Source: Segatella copri
GTDB taxonomy: Bacteria > Bacteroidota > Bacteroidia > Bacteroidales > Bacteroidaceae
Direction of reading: 5' to 3'
DNA length: 64,000 nt
Assembly: GCF_026015295.1 (NCBI RefSeq)
Contig: NZ_JAPDUW010000001.1
Coordinates: forward strand, 3,808,479 to 3,872,478
This document shows positions 24,267 through 34,128 of this stretch, piece after piece (the first letter of the stretch is position 1; every line of letters starts with the position of its first letter). The position numbers and the translations under genes are program-made. The notes beneath the pieces are model-generated. The model saw nothing but the letters and a program-made list of their open reading frames with translations. It was not told where the DNA came from and ran no database searches.

Positions 24267-25709
24267 ATGAGAAATTTGACCAATGCCGAACTGGCACAGA
24301 TACTGGATAAGGATATATTTCATAAGATTTCAGAGGCAGCAGATGGGCTGTCTGTGGAGTGTTATGTAGTAGGTGGATATGTGCGTGACCTCTTCCTGGA
24401 GCGACCTTCCAATGATATTGATGTCGTTGTGGTTGGTAGCGGTATTGAGGTAGCTTCTGCCTTGAAGAAGATGCTCGGAAGAAAGGCGCATCTCTCTGTG
24501 TTCCGTAATTTCGGAACAGCACAAGTGAAGTATCAGGATACAGAAGTGGAGTTTGTCGGCGCCCGTAAGGAGAGCTATCAGCGCGATTCCAGAAAGCCTA
24601 TTGTGGAAGATGGAACGCTGGAGGATGACCAGAACCGCCGTGACTTCACCATCAATGCGATGGCTATCTGCCTGAACAAAGACCGCTTTGGAGAACTCGT
24701 AGATCCTTTTGATGGTGTCTACGATATGGAAGATGGCATTATTGCCACTCCGCTCGACCCGGATATCACTTTTTCTGATGACCCGCTGCGTATGATGCGT
24801 TGCGTGCGTTTCGCTACCCAACTCAATTTCCAGATAGAGGAGGAGACCTATGATGCGCTCTCCCGCAATGCCGAGCGCCTGAAGATTATCAGTGCTGAGC
24901 GAATCTGCGACGAGATGAACAAGATTATGCTCTCCAGGCACCCAAGCTGCGGTTTCTATTACTTGAAAGATACAGGTCTGCTCGATCTCATTCTGCCAGA
25001 ACTGGTTGCGATGGACAAGGTGGAAACGCGAAACGGCAGGGCACATAAGAATAATTACGACCATACGATGGAGGTGCTCGAGAATGTGTGCAAGCATTCA
25101 GATAACCTCTGGCTCCGCTGGGCGGCACTCTTCCACGACGTCGGCAAACCGAAGAGCAAGCGCTGGGACAACAATATCGGTTGGACGTTCCACAGTCATA
25201 ATATAATAGGTGCCAAGATGATTCCAGGCATCTTCCGCCGTATGAAGCTTCCGATGGATGCGAAGATGAAGTATGTGCAGAAACTGGTGGAACTCCACAT
25301 GCGTCCTATCGTGATAGCCGATGAGGAGGTGACGGATAGCGCGGTTCGCCGACTGCTGAACGATGCGGGTGATGACATCAACGACCTGATGACGCTCTGC
25401 GAGGCTGATATTACCAGCAAGAACCAGGTGCGCAAGCAGCGTTTTCTGGATAATTTCAAGATGGTGCGCGAGAAACTGGTTGATCTGCAGGAGCGTGATT
25501 ATAAGCGACTTCTCCAGCCATGCATCGATGGTAATGAGATTATGGAGATGTTCCATCTTACCCCTTGCCGCGAGGTAGGCACCCTGAAGCAGTATCTCAA
25601 GGATGCTGTATTGGATAATAAGGTGGCTAATGAGCGTGAACCGTTGATGGAACTTCTGATGAAGAAGGCTCAGGAGATGGGATTGGTAAATGCAGAAAAC
25701 TCAAAATAG
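24267..25709 (+). CDS. CCA tRNA nucleotidyltransferase with HD domain
   Basis: 480 residues from the ATG at 24267, just downstream of a perfect promoter. The class II nucleotidyltransferase head has VVGGYVRDLFLERPSNDIDVVV (nucleotide-binding Gly and catalytic Asp pair) and DQNRRDFTINAMA; the RNA/ATP-binding region has DPLRMMRCVRFATQL. The C-terminal half carries an HD phosphohydrolase motif (WAALFHDVGKPKS). The enzyme adds or repairs the CCA end of tRNAs; the HD domain may remove 2',3'-cyclic phosphates. A terminator follows, so it is probably monocistronic. Poly(A) polymerase is the main alternative in this superfamily. Confidence 0.92.
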   Translation: MRNLTNAELAQILDKDIFHKISEAADGLSVECYVVGGYVRDLFLERPSNDIDVVVVGSGIEVASALKKMLGRKAHLSVFRNFGTAQVKYQDTEVEFVGARKESYQRDSRKPIVEDGTLEDDQNRRDFTINAMAICLNKDRFGELVDPFDGVYDMEDGIIATPLDPDITFSDDPLRMMRCVRFATQLNFQIEEETYDALSRNAERLKIISAERICDEMNKIMLSRHPSCGFYYLKDTGLLDLILPELVAMDKVETRNGRAHKNNYDHTMEVLENVCKHSDNLWLRWAALFHDVGKPKSKRWDNNIGWTFHSHNIIGAKMIPGIFRRMKLPMDAKMKYVQKLVELHMRPIVIADEEVTDSAVRRLLNDAGDDINDLMTLCEADITSKNQVRKQRFLDNFKMVREKLVDLQERDYKRLLQPCIDGNEIMEMFHLTPCREVGTLKQYLKDAVLDNKVANEREPLMELLMKKAQEMGLVNAENSK

Positions 25710-25728
25710 AGAATAATTTTTGTTAAAT

Positions 25729-25756
25729 AACGGCTCCTAGCGAGCCGTTATTCATT
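25729..25756 (+). terminator. Terminator after the CCA-adding enzyme gene
   Basis: AACGGCTC-CTAGC-GAGCCGTT followed by a T-rich stretch. Confidence 0.8.
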
Positions 25757-25765
25757 TATTATTAG

Positions 25766-25773
25766 TACTTTTG
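25766..25773 (+). promoter_or_regulatory. Promoter -7 box of the RND efflux operon
   Basis: TACTTTTG followed by GCAG. It leaves a leader of about 110 bases before 25886, which includes GCGCTTTT...AAAGGCGC, a possible small hairpin. No repressor gene is adjacent. Confidence 0.65.
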
Positions 25774-25885
25774 CAGCGCTTTTAAAACTTAAAGGCGCAT
25801 AAAAGTTTTCGTTAGAGGACGGAAAGAACTTTTGAATAAGAGAAGATAAAAGATTAAATAATAAATTTATAATATAAAAATAGGT

Positions 25886-27097
25886 ATGAAAATTAAAAGC
25901 GTTTTGTTTGTTGCAGCAGTTTGTGTTCTTGCTGCGTTGACATCATGTGGTGGAAGTAAGAAGGGCGGTCTGCCTGACTTCAGCGACGATGAGTTCGCTG
26001 TGGCTACTATCGGTACTTCCAGCGCCGCATTGCAGACTACCTATCCTGCTACCATCAAGGGTATCCAGGATGTAGAGGTACGTCCTAAGGTTTCTGGTTT
26101 TATCACTAAGGTTTTTGTACACGAGGGACAGACTGTATCAGCAGGTCAGGCTTTGTTCTCTATTGATAGCGAGACCTATCAGGCTGCTGTCCGTTCTGCA
26201 GCTGCCGCTGTAAATACAGCTAAGGCACAGGCAAATACAGCTAAGTTGACTTATCAGAACAACAAGAAGTTGTATGATAGCAAGATTATCGGTGAATTTG
26301 AACTTTCTACAGCAGCTAACAGCTATGCAACCGCTAAGGCTCAGGTAGCTCAGGCAGAGGCAGCATTGGCTTCAGCCCGCGAGCAGTTGGCTTGGTGTAC
26401 CGTTACCAGCCCTTCTGCAGGTGTAGTAGGTAGCCTTCCTTTCAAGGTGGGTGCTTTGGTAAGCGCTTCTGGTCAGGCTCTGACAACCGTTTCCAACATC
26501 AGCACCATGGAGGTGTTCTTCTCACTCTCTGAGTCTCAGATCTTGAGCATGTCTAAGACCAATGGTAGCATTCAGGCAGCCATCGCAGCGTTCCCAGCTG
26601 TCAAGTTGCAGTTGGCAGACGGTTCTATCTATAATCACCCAGGTAAGGTAGTCAAGATGAGTGGTGTCATCGATGCTACTTCTGGTTCTATCTCTCTCAT
26701 CGCTCACTTCGCTAACCCAGAGAAGTTGCTGAAGAGTGGTGGTGCAGGTTCTATCGTTGTTCCTAACGATAATAACAGTGCTATCGTCATCCCTCAGGAG
26801 GCTTGCTCTCAGGTTCAGGATAAGATCTTCGTTTATATCGTAACCAAGGATAACAAGGTGAAGTATTCTGAGATCAAGGTAAATCCACAGGATGATGGCA
26901 AGAACTATATCGTAACTGCAGGTCTTCATGTAGGCGACCGTATTGTTTTGAAGGGTATTACCAAGTTGACCGATGGTCAGCAGATCAAGCCTATCACTCT
27001 GGAGCGCTACAATCAGAAGATTGCTGAGGCTGCCAAGTTGGCTGAGTCTCAGGATAACGCTCATGCCTTCGCTACTGCTATGGGCGGAAAGAAGTAA
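25886..27097 (+). CDS. RND efflux periplasmic adaptor subunit
   Basis: 403 residues. A lipoprotein signal (VLAALTSCGG) anchors it. The membrane fusion protein layout follows: beta-barrel and lipoyl half-motif (EVRPKVSGFITKVFVHEGQTV), a helical hairpin about 105-160, rich in Ala (AKAQANTAKLTYQNNKKLYD), the second lipoyl half (LAWCTVTSPSAGVVG) and the beta-barrel/membrane-proximal domains. It links the inner-membrane pump encoded next to the outer-membrane channel, in an AcrA/MexA-type tripartite system. It opens the operon; the pump gene begins 33 bases downstream. Confidence 0.93.
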   Translation: MKIKSVLFVAAVCVLAALTSCGGSKKGGLPDFSDDEFAVATIGTSSAALQTTYPATIKGIQDVEVRPKVSGFITKVFVHEGQTVSAGQALFSIDSETYQAAVRSAAAAVNTAKAQANTAKLTYQNNKKLYDSKIIGEFELSTAANSYATAKAQVAQAEAALASAREQLAWCTVTSPSAGVVGSLPFKVGALVSASGQALTTVSNISTMEVFFSLSESQILSMSKTNGSIQAAIAAFPAVKLQLADGSIYNHPGKVVKMSGVIDATSGSISLIAHFANPEKLLKSGGAGSIVVPNDNNSAIVIPQEACSQVQDKIFVYIVTKDNKVKYSEIKVNPQDDGKNYIVTAGLHVGDRIVLKGITKLTDGQQIKPITLERYNQKIAEAAKLAESQDNAHAFATAMGGKK

Positions 27098-27130
27098 TAT
27101 ATAATAAGGTATAAAGAAAAATAGTAAATT

Positions 27131-30100
27131 ATGTCATTTACAAACTTTATAAAGCGCCCGGTACTTTCGACGGTGGTTTCCATCTTCTTCGTCTTGCTGG
27201 GTATTATCGGCTTGGTATCGCTGCCTATCGAGCAGTATCCGAATATCGCGCCGCCTACCATCACGGTAACTGCTACCTATACGGGTGCAGATGCCCAGAC
27301 GGTGTTGAACTCAGTCGTTGCTCCGCTGGAGGAGAGTATCAACGGTGTGGAGAACATGACTTATATGACCTCTTCCGCGTCTAACTCTGGTTTTGCTCAG
27401 ATCACCGTTTACTTCAAGCAGGGTTCTGACCCTGATATGGCTGCGGTCAACGTACAGAACCGTGTATCTCAGGCGCAGTCTCTGTTGCCTGCCGAGGTTA
27501 CCAGGGTGGGTGTCACTGTAACCAAGCGTCAGAGTTCCAACGTTATCATGTTCGCTCTGACCACAGACGATGGCCGTTACGACGACCAGTTTGTTACCAA
27601 CTACGCCCTGATCAACGTGGTTCCACAGTTGAAGCGTATCAATGGTGTGGGTGATGTGCAGAGCCCTTCTACCCGTAACTACTCTATGCGTATCTGGTTG
27701 AAGCCAGAGAAGATGAAGGAGTTCGGACTGGTTCCTTCTGATATTTCCCAGGCTCTGGCAGAGCAGAATATCGAGGCTGCCCCTGGTAGCTTTGGTGAGA
27801 GCTCTGATATGCAGTATGAATATACCTTGCGTTACAAGGGTCGTTTGAAGACTCCAATGGAGTATGAGAATATCCTCATCAAGAGCAATACTTCCGGTCA
27901 GACGCTCCGTCTGGGCGAAGTTGCCAAGATTGAGTTGGGTGGTTTGCAGTATAATGTAAACCTGCTCAATGATGGTCAGCCTGCCGTGATGGGTATGGTT
28001 CAGCAGATTGCCGGATCCAACGCTACCCAGATTGCAAGCGACGTGAAGAAGACGTTGGATGAACTGGAGAAGAGTTATCCTCCAGGGTTGAAGAATGTCA
28101 TCCTGATGGATGTTACCGAATTCTTGTTCGCATCTATCGAGGAGGTTATCTTCACCTTGATCATCACCTTGGTACTGGTGTTCATCGTAGTGTATATCTT
28201 CTTGCAGGACTTCCGTTCTACGCTGATTCCTATGATTGCCGTACCTGTGGCTCTGGTCGGTACGTTCCTCTTTCTCTGGATCTTCGGATTCTCCATCAAC
28301 CTGCTTACGCTGTCAGCCCTGCTGCTGGCTATCGCGATTGTGGTCGATGATGCCATTGTGGTGGTCGAGGCGGTTCACGCCAAGCTCGACCAGGGTTACA
28401 AAAGTGCCCTTACTGCAGCTATCGATGCGATGAACGAAATTTCCAGCGCCATCATCTCTATTACATTGGTGATGTCAGCCGTGTTCGTTCCTGTATCATT
28501 CATCGGTGGTACTTCCGGTTACTTCTACCGTGAGTTCGGTGTAACCATGGCTGTATCTATCGTTATTTCGGCTATCAATGCGTTGACGCTGTCTCCTGCA
28601 CTCTGTGCCGTGTTGCTGAAGCCACACGAGGAGGGTCACGAGAAGAAGATGTCTTTCATCGACCGATTCCACGCTGGATTCAACTATCAGTTTGATAAGA
28701 TTACCAATAAATATAAAGGTGGTGTCAAGTGGGTTATCAACCACGGCATCATTGCTGGTAGTCTGGTGGCTGTCAGCATCGTAGGTCTGGTTGCCCTGAT
28801 GGGTACTACCAAGACGGGTCTGGTGCCTGATGAGGATACCGGTACTATTTTCGCTTGTATCTCTACAGCTCCTGGTACCTCTCAGGAACATACTGCAGAG
28901 GTGGTAAAGCAGGTAGATAAGATGCTGGCTAGCAACCCAGCCATCGCAACCCGTAACGCCATCATGGGTTATAGCTTTATCGGCGGTGCCGGTTCTAACC
29001 AGGGTACCATCATCGTGAAGCTGAAGCCATTCGAGGAGCGTCCGGGTGGATTCTTCCACCGTATCAAGGAGGCTTGCACCGGTGGTGGTATTGAGGCATT
29101 GTTTGTCAACCCTATGGAGTATACCTCTGTATTGGGTATGATCTACAAGCAGACTGCTACAATCAAGGATGCACAGGTTCTTGCCTTTGCTCCACCTATG
29201 ATTTCCGGTTTCTCTATGCAGAATGGTATCACCATGACCATGCAGGATAAGACCGGTGGCGACTTGAATAAGTTCTTTGATAATGTGAAGAAGTTCCTGG
29301 CTGAGTTGAACAAGCGTCCTGAGATTCAGACAGCCCAGACTCAGTATAACCCTAACTATCCACAGTATATGGTGGATGTAGATGTTGCCAAGACCAAGCA
29401 GGCTGGTATCTCTCCATCAACAGTATTGTCTGTCATGCAGGGTTATCTCGGTGGTCTCTACGCATCTAACTTCAATGCCTACGGTAAGCTCTACCGTGTG
29501 ATGATTCAGGCTGGACCTGAGAGTCGTATGCGTCCAGACGATCTGAGCAAGATTTATGTACGTTGTGCAGATGGCACCATGTCTCCAGTAAGCGAGTTCG
29601 TGAACTTGAAGAAGGTTTATGGTCCGTCTAACATCACCCGATTCAACCTGTTTACCTCTATGGATGTATCTGTAACTCCTAACAGCGGTTACTCTACCGG
29701 TGACGGTATGAAGGCGATTGCTGAGGTTGCCAAGGAGACATTGCCTGAGGGTTACGGCTATGAGTACTCTGGTTTGACCCGTTCTGAGGCTGAGTCCAGC
29801 AACTCTACAGGTTTGATCTTCGCACTCTGTATCGTATTCGTTTACCTGATCTTGAGTGCCCAGTACGAGAGTTACATCTTGCCATTGTCTGTAGTATTGT
29901 CTATCCCATTCGGTTTGGCTGGTGCGTTCATCTTCACCAACATCTTCGGTCACTCTAACGATATCTACATGCAGATTTCGTTGATTATGTTGATCGGTCT
30001 GTTGGCTAAGAACGCCATCCTTATCGTACAGTTCGCCCTCGAGCGTCGTCGTACGGGTATGGCTATCAAGTACTCAGCTATCCTGGGTGCCGGTGCCCGT

Positions 30101-30397
30101 CTCCGTCCTATCCTGATGACCTCTCTGGCGATGGTTATCGGTCTGTTGCCTCTGATGTTCGCATCAGGTGTAGGTAAGAATGGTAACCAGACCCTGGGTG
30201 CTGCCGCCGTAGGTGGTATGTTGCTCGGTACTATCTGTCAGATCTTCGTGGTTCCTGCTCTCTTCGCAGTCTTCCAGTGGTTGCAGGAGAAGTTGACCCC
30301 AATGAAGTTCGAGGACGAGATGAACGAGGAGGTAGCTGCCGAATTGGAGCAGTATGCCAACGCCGCTCACGAAATGAAGGGTATCGAGAAGAAGTAA
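27131..30397 (+). CDS. RND multidrug efflux pump, inner-membrane subunit (HAE1 family)
   Basis: 1088 residues, 12 membrane segments in the usual 1+5 / 1+5 layout with two large periplasmic loops. Family hallmarks: FIKRPVLSTVVSIFFVLLG at the start, NVQNRVSQAQSLLP, the TM4 proton-relay motif AIAIVVDDAIVVVEAV (paired Asp), GFSMQNGITMTMQDK and GLLAKNAILIVQFA in TM10. It exports drugs, bile salts or detergents by proton antiport; the substrate cannot be read from sequence. It forms an operon with the adaptor upstream and the channel 27 bases downstream. Confidence 0.95.
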   Translation: MSFTNFIKRPVLSTVVSIFFVLLGIIGLVSLPIEQYPNIAPPTITVTATYTGADAQTVLNSVVAPLEESINGVENMTYMTSSASNSGFAQITVYFKQGSDPDMAAVNVQNRVSQAQSLLPAEVTRVGVTVTKRQSSNVIMFALTTDDGRYDDQFVTNYALINVVPQLKRINGVGDVQSPSTRNYSMRIWLKPEKMKEFGLVPSDISQALAEQNIEAAPGSFGESSDMQYEYTLRYKGRLKTPMEYENILIKSNTSGQTLRLGEVAKIELGGLQYNVNLLNDGQPAVMGMVQQIAGSNATQIASDVKKTLDELEKSYPPGLKNVILMDVTEFLFASIEEVIFTLIITLVLVFIVVYIFLQDFRSTLIPMIAVPVALVGTFLFLWIFGFSINLLTLSALLLAIAIVVDDAIVVVEAVHAKLDQGYKSALTAAIDAMNEISSAIISITLVMSAVFVPVSFIGGTSGYFYREFGVTMAVSIVISAINALTLSPALCAVLLKPHEEGHEKKMSFIDRFHAGFNYQFDKITNKYKGGVKWVINHGIIAGSLVAVSIVGLVALMGTTKTGLVPDEDTGTIFACISTAPGTSQEHTAEVVKQVDKMLASNPAIATRNAIMGYSFIGGAGSNQGTIIVKLKPFEERPGGFFHRIKEACTGGGIEALFVNPMEYTSVLGMIYKQTATIKDAQVLAFAPPMISGFSMQNGITMTMQDKTGGDLNKFFDNVKKFLAELNKRPEIQTAQTQYNPNYPQYMVDVDVAKTKQAGISPSTVLSVMQGYLGGLYASNFNAYGKLYRVMIQAGPESRMRPDDLSKIYVRCADGTMSPVSEFVNLKKVYGPSNITRFNLFTSMDVSVTPNSGYSTGDGMKAIAEVAKETLPEGYGYEYSGLTRSEAESSNSTGLIFALCIVFVYLILSAQYESYILPLSVVLSIPFGLAGAFIFTNIFGHSNDIYMQISLIMLIGLLAKNAILIVQFALERRRTGMAIKYSAILGAGARLRPILMTSLAMVIGLLPLMFASGVGKNGNQTLGAAAVGGMLLGTICQIFVVPALFAVFQWLQEKLTPMKFEDEMNEEVAAELEQYANAAHEMKGIEKK

Positions 30398-30424
30398 TAA
30401 CGCAATGTAACTTCAAAGGAAACA

Positions 30425-31819
30425 ATGAAAAAGAATTTAAATATCATCATATTGGGTCTCGCAGCGCTCTCTCTGAGCAGCTGCAAGACTCTCTACGGAA
30501 AGTATGAGCGTCCGGATGTGAAGACCAGCGGTATCGTTCGCGATGTAGCTTCTGATACAGATACATTGGCTGTAAAGGATACTACTACCTTCGCCAATAT
30601 CCCTTGGCGCAGTGTCTTTACCGACCCTCAGCTCCAGTCAATCATTGAGAAGGGATTGAACAACAATGTCAACCTCCTCAATGCGGCTTTGAACGTGAAG
30701 ATGGCAGAAGAGCAGTTGAAGTGTGCCAAGTTGGCATTCGTGCCTGCCTTGTCTTTCACTCCTCAGGGAACTATCGCTTCCTGGGATGGTAACGCTGCCA
30801 CCAAGACTTACACGATGCCTGTTACAGCCAGCTGGATGGTAGACCTCTTCGGCAACCTGCTCTCTCAGAAGCGTGGTGCCCAGATGGCGCTGCTCCAGTT
30901 GCAGGATTATCAGGTATCTGTCAAGACCAACCTCATCGCCAACATCGCCAACATGTATTATACTCTGTTGATGCTCGACAAGCAGGTGGAGTTGGTTAAC
31001 AATATGGAAGGATTGACCAAGGATACTTGGGAGACTATGCAGAAGATGCACGATCTCAGATTGGGTTACCGTACACCAGCCATCCAGTCAGCTGAGTCTA
31101 ACTACTATTCTGTGTTGACCCAGAAGACCGATCTGTTGCGCCAGATTCGTGAGACAGAGAACTCTCTGAGTCTGCTCATCGGCGACCAGGCACATAGCAT
31201 CGCCCGTGGCAAGTTGGATAACCAGAGTCTTCCATCTAATTTCTCAACCGGTGTAGGCATCCAGTTGCTCAACAACCGTGCTGATGTCCACGCAGCCGAG
31301 ATGAATCTGGCTCAGTGCTTCTATGGTATAGAGACCGCCCGCAGCAAGTTCTATCCATCTATCACCATTTCCGGTACAGGTGCATTTACCAATTCAGGCG
31401 GTGCAGGTATCGTGAACCCAGGTAAGTGGTTGCTCTCAGCAGTAGGTTCTCTTACCCAGCCAATCTTCCAGAACGGCCGTATCATTGCCGGTTTGAAGGT
31501 GGCTAAGATGCAGTATGAGCAGGCTTACAACACCTGGCAGAATACCGTGCTGAAGGCTGGTAGCGAGGTGAGCAATGCGCTTGTTCTCTACAACTACTCT
31601 GATGAGAAGAGCAAGATAGAGCAGAAGCGAATAGAAGTACTCGAGAAGAATGTAGAATCTACCAAGGAATTGATGGGTATTGCAGGCAGCTCTTACCTTG
31701 AAATCATCCAGGCACAGTCTTCACTCCTCAACGTACAGCTTTCTAAGGTAGCTGATGACTTCAACAAGATGCAGGCAGTAGTAAATCTCTACTATGCATT
31801 GGGTGGAGGAGCTAAGTAG
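30425..31819 (+). CDS. RND efflux outer-membrane channel lipoprotein (TolC/NodT family)
   Basis: 464 residues. A lipoprotein signal ends LAALSLSSC. Two long helical OEP repeats follow, with the typical ending NRADVHAAEMNLAQCFYGIETARSKFYPSITISG and an Ala/Gln-rich second hairpin. It forms the outer-membrane exit duct of the pump encoded upstream. The gene is followed within 30 bases by lpxA, with heptamer repeats in between and no terminator, so lpxA may be co-transcribed. Confidence 0.93.
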   Translation: MKKNLNIIILGLAALSLSSCKTLYGKYERPDVKTSGIVRDVASDTDTLAVKDTTTFANIPWRSVFTDPQLQSIIEKGLNNNVNLLNAALNVKMAEEQLKCAKLAFVPALSFTPQGTIASWDGNAATKTYTMPVTASWMVDLFGNLLSQKRGAQMALLQLQDYQVSVKTNLIANIANMYYTLLMLDKQVELVNNMEGLTKDTWETMQKMHDLRLGYRTPAIQSAESNYYSVLTQKTDLLRQIRETENSLSLLIGDQAHSIARGKLDNQSLPSNFSTGVGIQLLNNRADVHAAEMNLAQCFYGIETARSKFYPSITISGTGAFTNSGGAGIVNPGKWLLSAVGSLTQPIFQNGRIIAGLKVAKMQYEQAYNTWQNTVLKAGSEVSNALVLYNYSDEKSKIEQKRIEVLEKNVESTKELMGIAGSSYLEIIQAQSSLLNVQLSKVADDFNKMQAVVNLYYALGGGAK

Positions 31820-31850
31820 TTTATAGTTAATAATTAATAGTTTATAGTTA
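31820..31850 (+). repeat. GTTAATA/GTTTATA heptamer repeat
   Basis: 7-base units of the same type as those coding linkers at 7286 and 7685, here placed between the OMP and lpxA genes. Confidence 0.65.
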
Positions 31851-32632
31851 TGGCTAGTATAATAAGTCCAAAGGCAGAGGTTTCTCCAAAGGCTAAGATT
31901 GGAGACAACTGCAAGATATATCCATTCGCCTATATTGAGGACGATGTGGTCATCGGCGACAACTGTACCATCTATCCATTCGTGAGCATCATGAACGGTA
32001 CTCGCATGGGTAATAATAATAAGGTGTTCCAGGCAGCCGTTATCGCTGCGCTCCCACAGGACTTCCACTTTACAGGTGAGGAGAGTGAGGTAGTAATCGG
32101 CGATAACAATACCATCCGTGAGAACGTGGTTATCAACCGTGGTACCCATAAGGGCGGCAAGACTGTTCTGGGCAACAACAACTTCCTGATGGAAGGTGCC
32201 CATATCTCTCACGATACCGTAATCGGCAACGGTTGCGTATTCGGTTATGGTACCAAGATTGCAGGCGACTGCGTGATTGGTAACGGTGTCATCTACTCAA
32301 CATCTGTAGTAGAGAACGCCAAGACTAGAGTAGGCGACCTGGCGATGATTCAGGCAGGTACTACCTTCTCTAAGGATATTCCTCCTTATATCATTGCCGG
32401 TGGAAAGCCTGTGAAGTATGCAGGTCCTAACACCATCATCATGGAAGCAGCCGAGCTTACCGAGAAGGTTCGCAAGCATATTGCTAATGCCTACCGACTG
32501 GTATTCCATGGTCAGACATCCCTCTTCGATGCCATTAACCAGATCAAGGATCAGGTGCCAGATGGACCGGAGATTCAGAACATCATCCAGTTCCTGGAGA
32601 GTTCAGAGAAGGGTGTCATCACTAAGATGTAA
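31850..32632 (+). CDS. lpxA: Acyl-ACP--UDP-N-acetylglucosamine O-acyltransferase
   Basis: 260 residues, the length of E. coli LpxA. It transfers a hydroxyacyl chain to UDP-GlcNAc, the first step of lipid A synthesis, in the cytoplasm. The left-handed beta-helix is visible as hexapeptide repeats (AKIGDNCKIYPFAYIEDDVVIGDN) and the active-site region as MEGAHISHDTVIGN with both His. IPPYIIAGGKPVKYAG and a C-terminal helical domain (AYRLVFHGQTSLFDAINQI) complete it. Bacteroidales usually keep lpxA with lpxC-fabZ; here it follows an efflux operon, so it may be a second copy. Confidence 0.85.
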   Translation: MASIISPKAEVSPKAKIGDNCKIYPFAYIEDDVVIGDNCTIYPFVSIMNGTRMGNNNKVFQAAVIAALPQDFHFTGEESEVVIGDNNTIRENVVINRGTHKGGKTVLGNNNFLMEGAHISHDTVIGNGCVFGYGTKIAGDCVIGNGVIYSTSVVENAKTRVGDLAMIQAGTTFSKDIPPYIIAGGKPVKYAGPNTIIMEAAELTEKVRKHIANAYRLVFHGQTSLFDAINQIKDQVPDGPEIQNIIQFLESSEKGVITKM

Positions 32633-32722
32633 TGAATGTACATAAAGGGATTTACCATCCCGAATAGTAAATTTTCATTTAGTAAATTCAAGTCATACCT
32701 ATTTGAATTTTACTTATTATGT

Positions 32723-32757
32723 GAAGGGCTGGCCGTGAGGTTGGCCCTTTTCCTTTT
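32723..32757 (+). terminator. Terminator after lpxA
   Basis: AAGGGCTGGCC-GTGA-GGTTGGCCCTTTTCC, again with a GTGA loop, then a T-rich tail. An AT-rich inverted repeat (GTAAATTCAA / TTGAATTTTAC) lies just upstream. Confidence 0.75.
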
Positions 32758-32827
32758 TCAATTGAACTTAACTTTTGCCTGTGGTTCGATTAATTAATTG
32801 AATAAATGTAAATAAATGCTATTTTAT

Positions 32828-32858
32828 TTTGTAATCTCTTCGTTTATGCGTATCTTTG
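32828..32858 (+). promoter_or_regulatory. Consensus promoter of the ftsX-folK operon
   Basis: TTTG (32828-32831), 19 bases, TATCTTTG (32851-32858), then GCAG. Confidence 0.85.
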
Positions 32859-32914
32859 CAGACAATTTGGGTCATTGTGCCCTTTTGGTTTTAAGTTAGT
32901 AAAGATTTTTAAAA

Positions 32915-33793
32915 ATGAGAAAGAAACAATATAAGCCTAGCAATCATCGTGGATTGCAGGTCATTACTTTGTGTATCAGTACCGCTATGGTGCTCATTTT
33001 GTTGGGGTTAGTTATCTTCTCTGTCCTCATGGGACGTAATCTCTCTTCCTATGTGAAGGAGAATCTCGTGGTACAGGTGATGCTCGAACAGGATATGACT
33101 AACCCGGAGGGATTGCAGATGTGTAAACGCCTGAATGCAAGACCTTATGTCAATACGCTGACTTATATCACCAAGGAAGAGGCACTGAAAGAAGCTACCC
33201 GCGATTTGGGTACCAACCCGAGCGAGTTTGCCGGTGTCAACCCTTTCCAGCCTTCCATAGAGATTACGACGAAGGCAGATTACGCGAACAATGATTCTTT
33301 GAAGTGGATTGCCAAGGAACTGAAGGCATTCCCACGTGTTACCGAGGTTACTTATCAGCACGACCTGATAGAACAGGTGAACAATTCGTTGGCAAAGATC
33401 AGTATCGGATTGCTGATTGTAGCAGCCCTGCTCACCTTCATCTCGTTCTCGCTGATTAACAATACGGTGCGTCTGGGCATCTATGCCCGCCGTTTCTCCA
33501 TCCATACGATGAAGCTGGTAGGTGCATCCTGGGGCTTTATCCGCCGCCCGTTCCTCCGCAAGGCTATGCTTGTGGGCGTTGTTTCTGCATTGCTGGCAGA
33601 TGGTTTCCTGGGCGGTTGTCTCTATGCATGGTCGCTCCACGAACCTGAGTTGATGAACGTTTTGGGCTGGCAGGAACTTGCCATCACCGGCGGCTCCGTC
33701 TTCCTCTTCGGTATCATCATCACCGCCTTCTGTGCCTGCATCTCAGTCAATAAGTTCCTGAAGATGAAGGCGGGAGACTTGTATAAGATTTAG
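32915..33793 (+). CDS. ftsX: Cell division permease-like protein FtsX
   Basis: 292 residues with four membrane segments in the FtsX layout: one near residues 20-45, a periplasmic loop of about 125 residues, then three (LLIVAALLTFISFSLINNTVRLGIYA; VGVVSALLADGFLGG; FLFGIIITAFCACISVNKFL). The loop and GASWGFIRRPF are typical. FtsX with FtsE controls septal peptidoglycan hydrolases. No ftsE lies in this window, as is common in Bacteroidetes where the two are unlinked. It is first in the operon. Confidence 0.93.
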   Translation: MRKKQYKPSNHRGLQVITLCISTAMVLILLGLVIFSVLMGRNLSSYVKENLVVQVMLEQDMTNPEGLQMCKRLNARPYVNTLTYITKEEALKEATRDLGTNPSEFAGVNPFQPSIEITTKADYANNDSLKWIAKELKAFPRVTEVTYQHDLIEQVNNSLAKISIGLLIVAALLTFISFSLINNTVRLGIYARRFSIHTMKLVGASWGFIRRPFLRKAMLVGVVSALLADGFLGGCLYAWSLHEPELMNVLGWQELAITGGSVFLFGIIITAFCACISVNKFLKMKAGDLYKI

Positions 33794-33862
33794 TTAATAG
33801 TTAAAAGTTAATAGTTTATAGCAATCTTGCTATCAACATTCAACACTCAACATTCAACATTA
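33792..33862 (+). repeat. Mixed heptamer repeats
   Basis: GTTAATA/GTTAAAA/GTTTATA units (33794-33823) followed by inverted-type CAACATT/CAACACT units (33834-33862), between ftsX and the DUF3098 gene. Confidence 0.75.
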
Positions 33863-33868
33863 AAAAAA

Positions 33869-34099
33869 ATGGATAAGAAGAATTTAGCATTCGACAAGAT
33901 GAACTTTATCTTGTTAGGCATCGGAATGGCGATTATCATCATCGGTTTTCTGCTGATGAGTGGCGCCGGTTCTAACGAGCATACCTTCGATACTGATATT
34001 TTCAGTACCCGTCGCATCGTTGTAGCACCAACCGTAACATTGATAGGTTTCCTTTCAATCATCTATGCGGTGATACATAAGCCGAAAGACAATGAATAA
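33869..34099 (+). CDS. DUF3098 small membrane protein
   Basis: 76 residues from ATG 33869. Codons upstream of this ATG are repeat-derived (STFNTQHSTL) and are left out. Two membrane segments (FILLGIGMAIIIIGFLLMSG and VTLIGFLSIIYAVI) are joined by a short loop containing FDTDIFSTRRIVVAP. This is the DUF3098 pattern, found between ftsX and uppP in many Bacteroidetes. Its function is unknown; position suggests a role in envelope or division. Confidence 0.88.
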   Translation: MDKKNLAFDKMNFILLGIGMAIIIIGFLLMSGAGSNEHTFDTDIFSTRRIVVAPTVTLIGFLSIIYAVIHKPKDNE

Positions 34100-34128
34100 T
34101 TTATAATTAATATACATATTATTATTAG

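Noticed and set aside
33827..33868. Upstream start for the DUF3098 gene
   Set aside because: The extra codons (STFNTQHSTL) come from the CAACATT repeat array; the family begins at the ATG at 33869.
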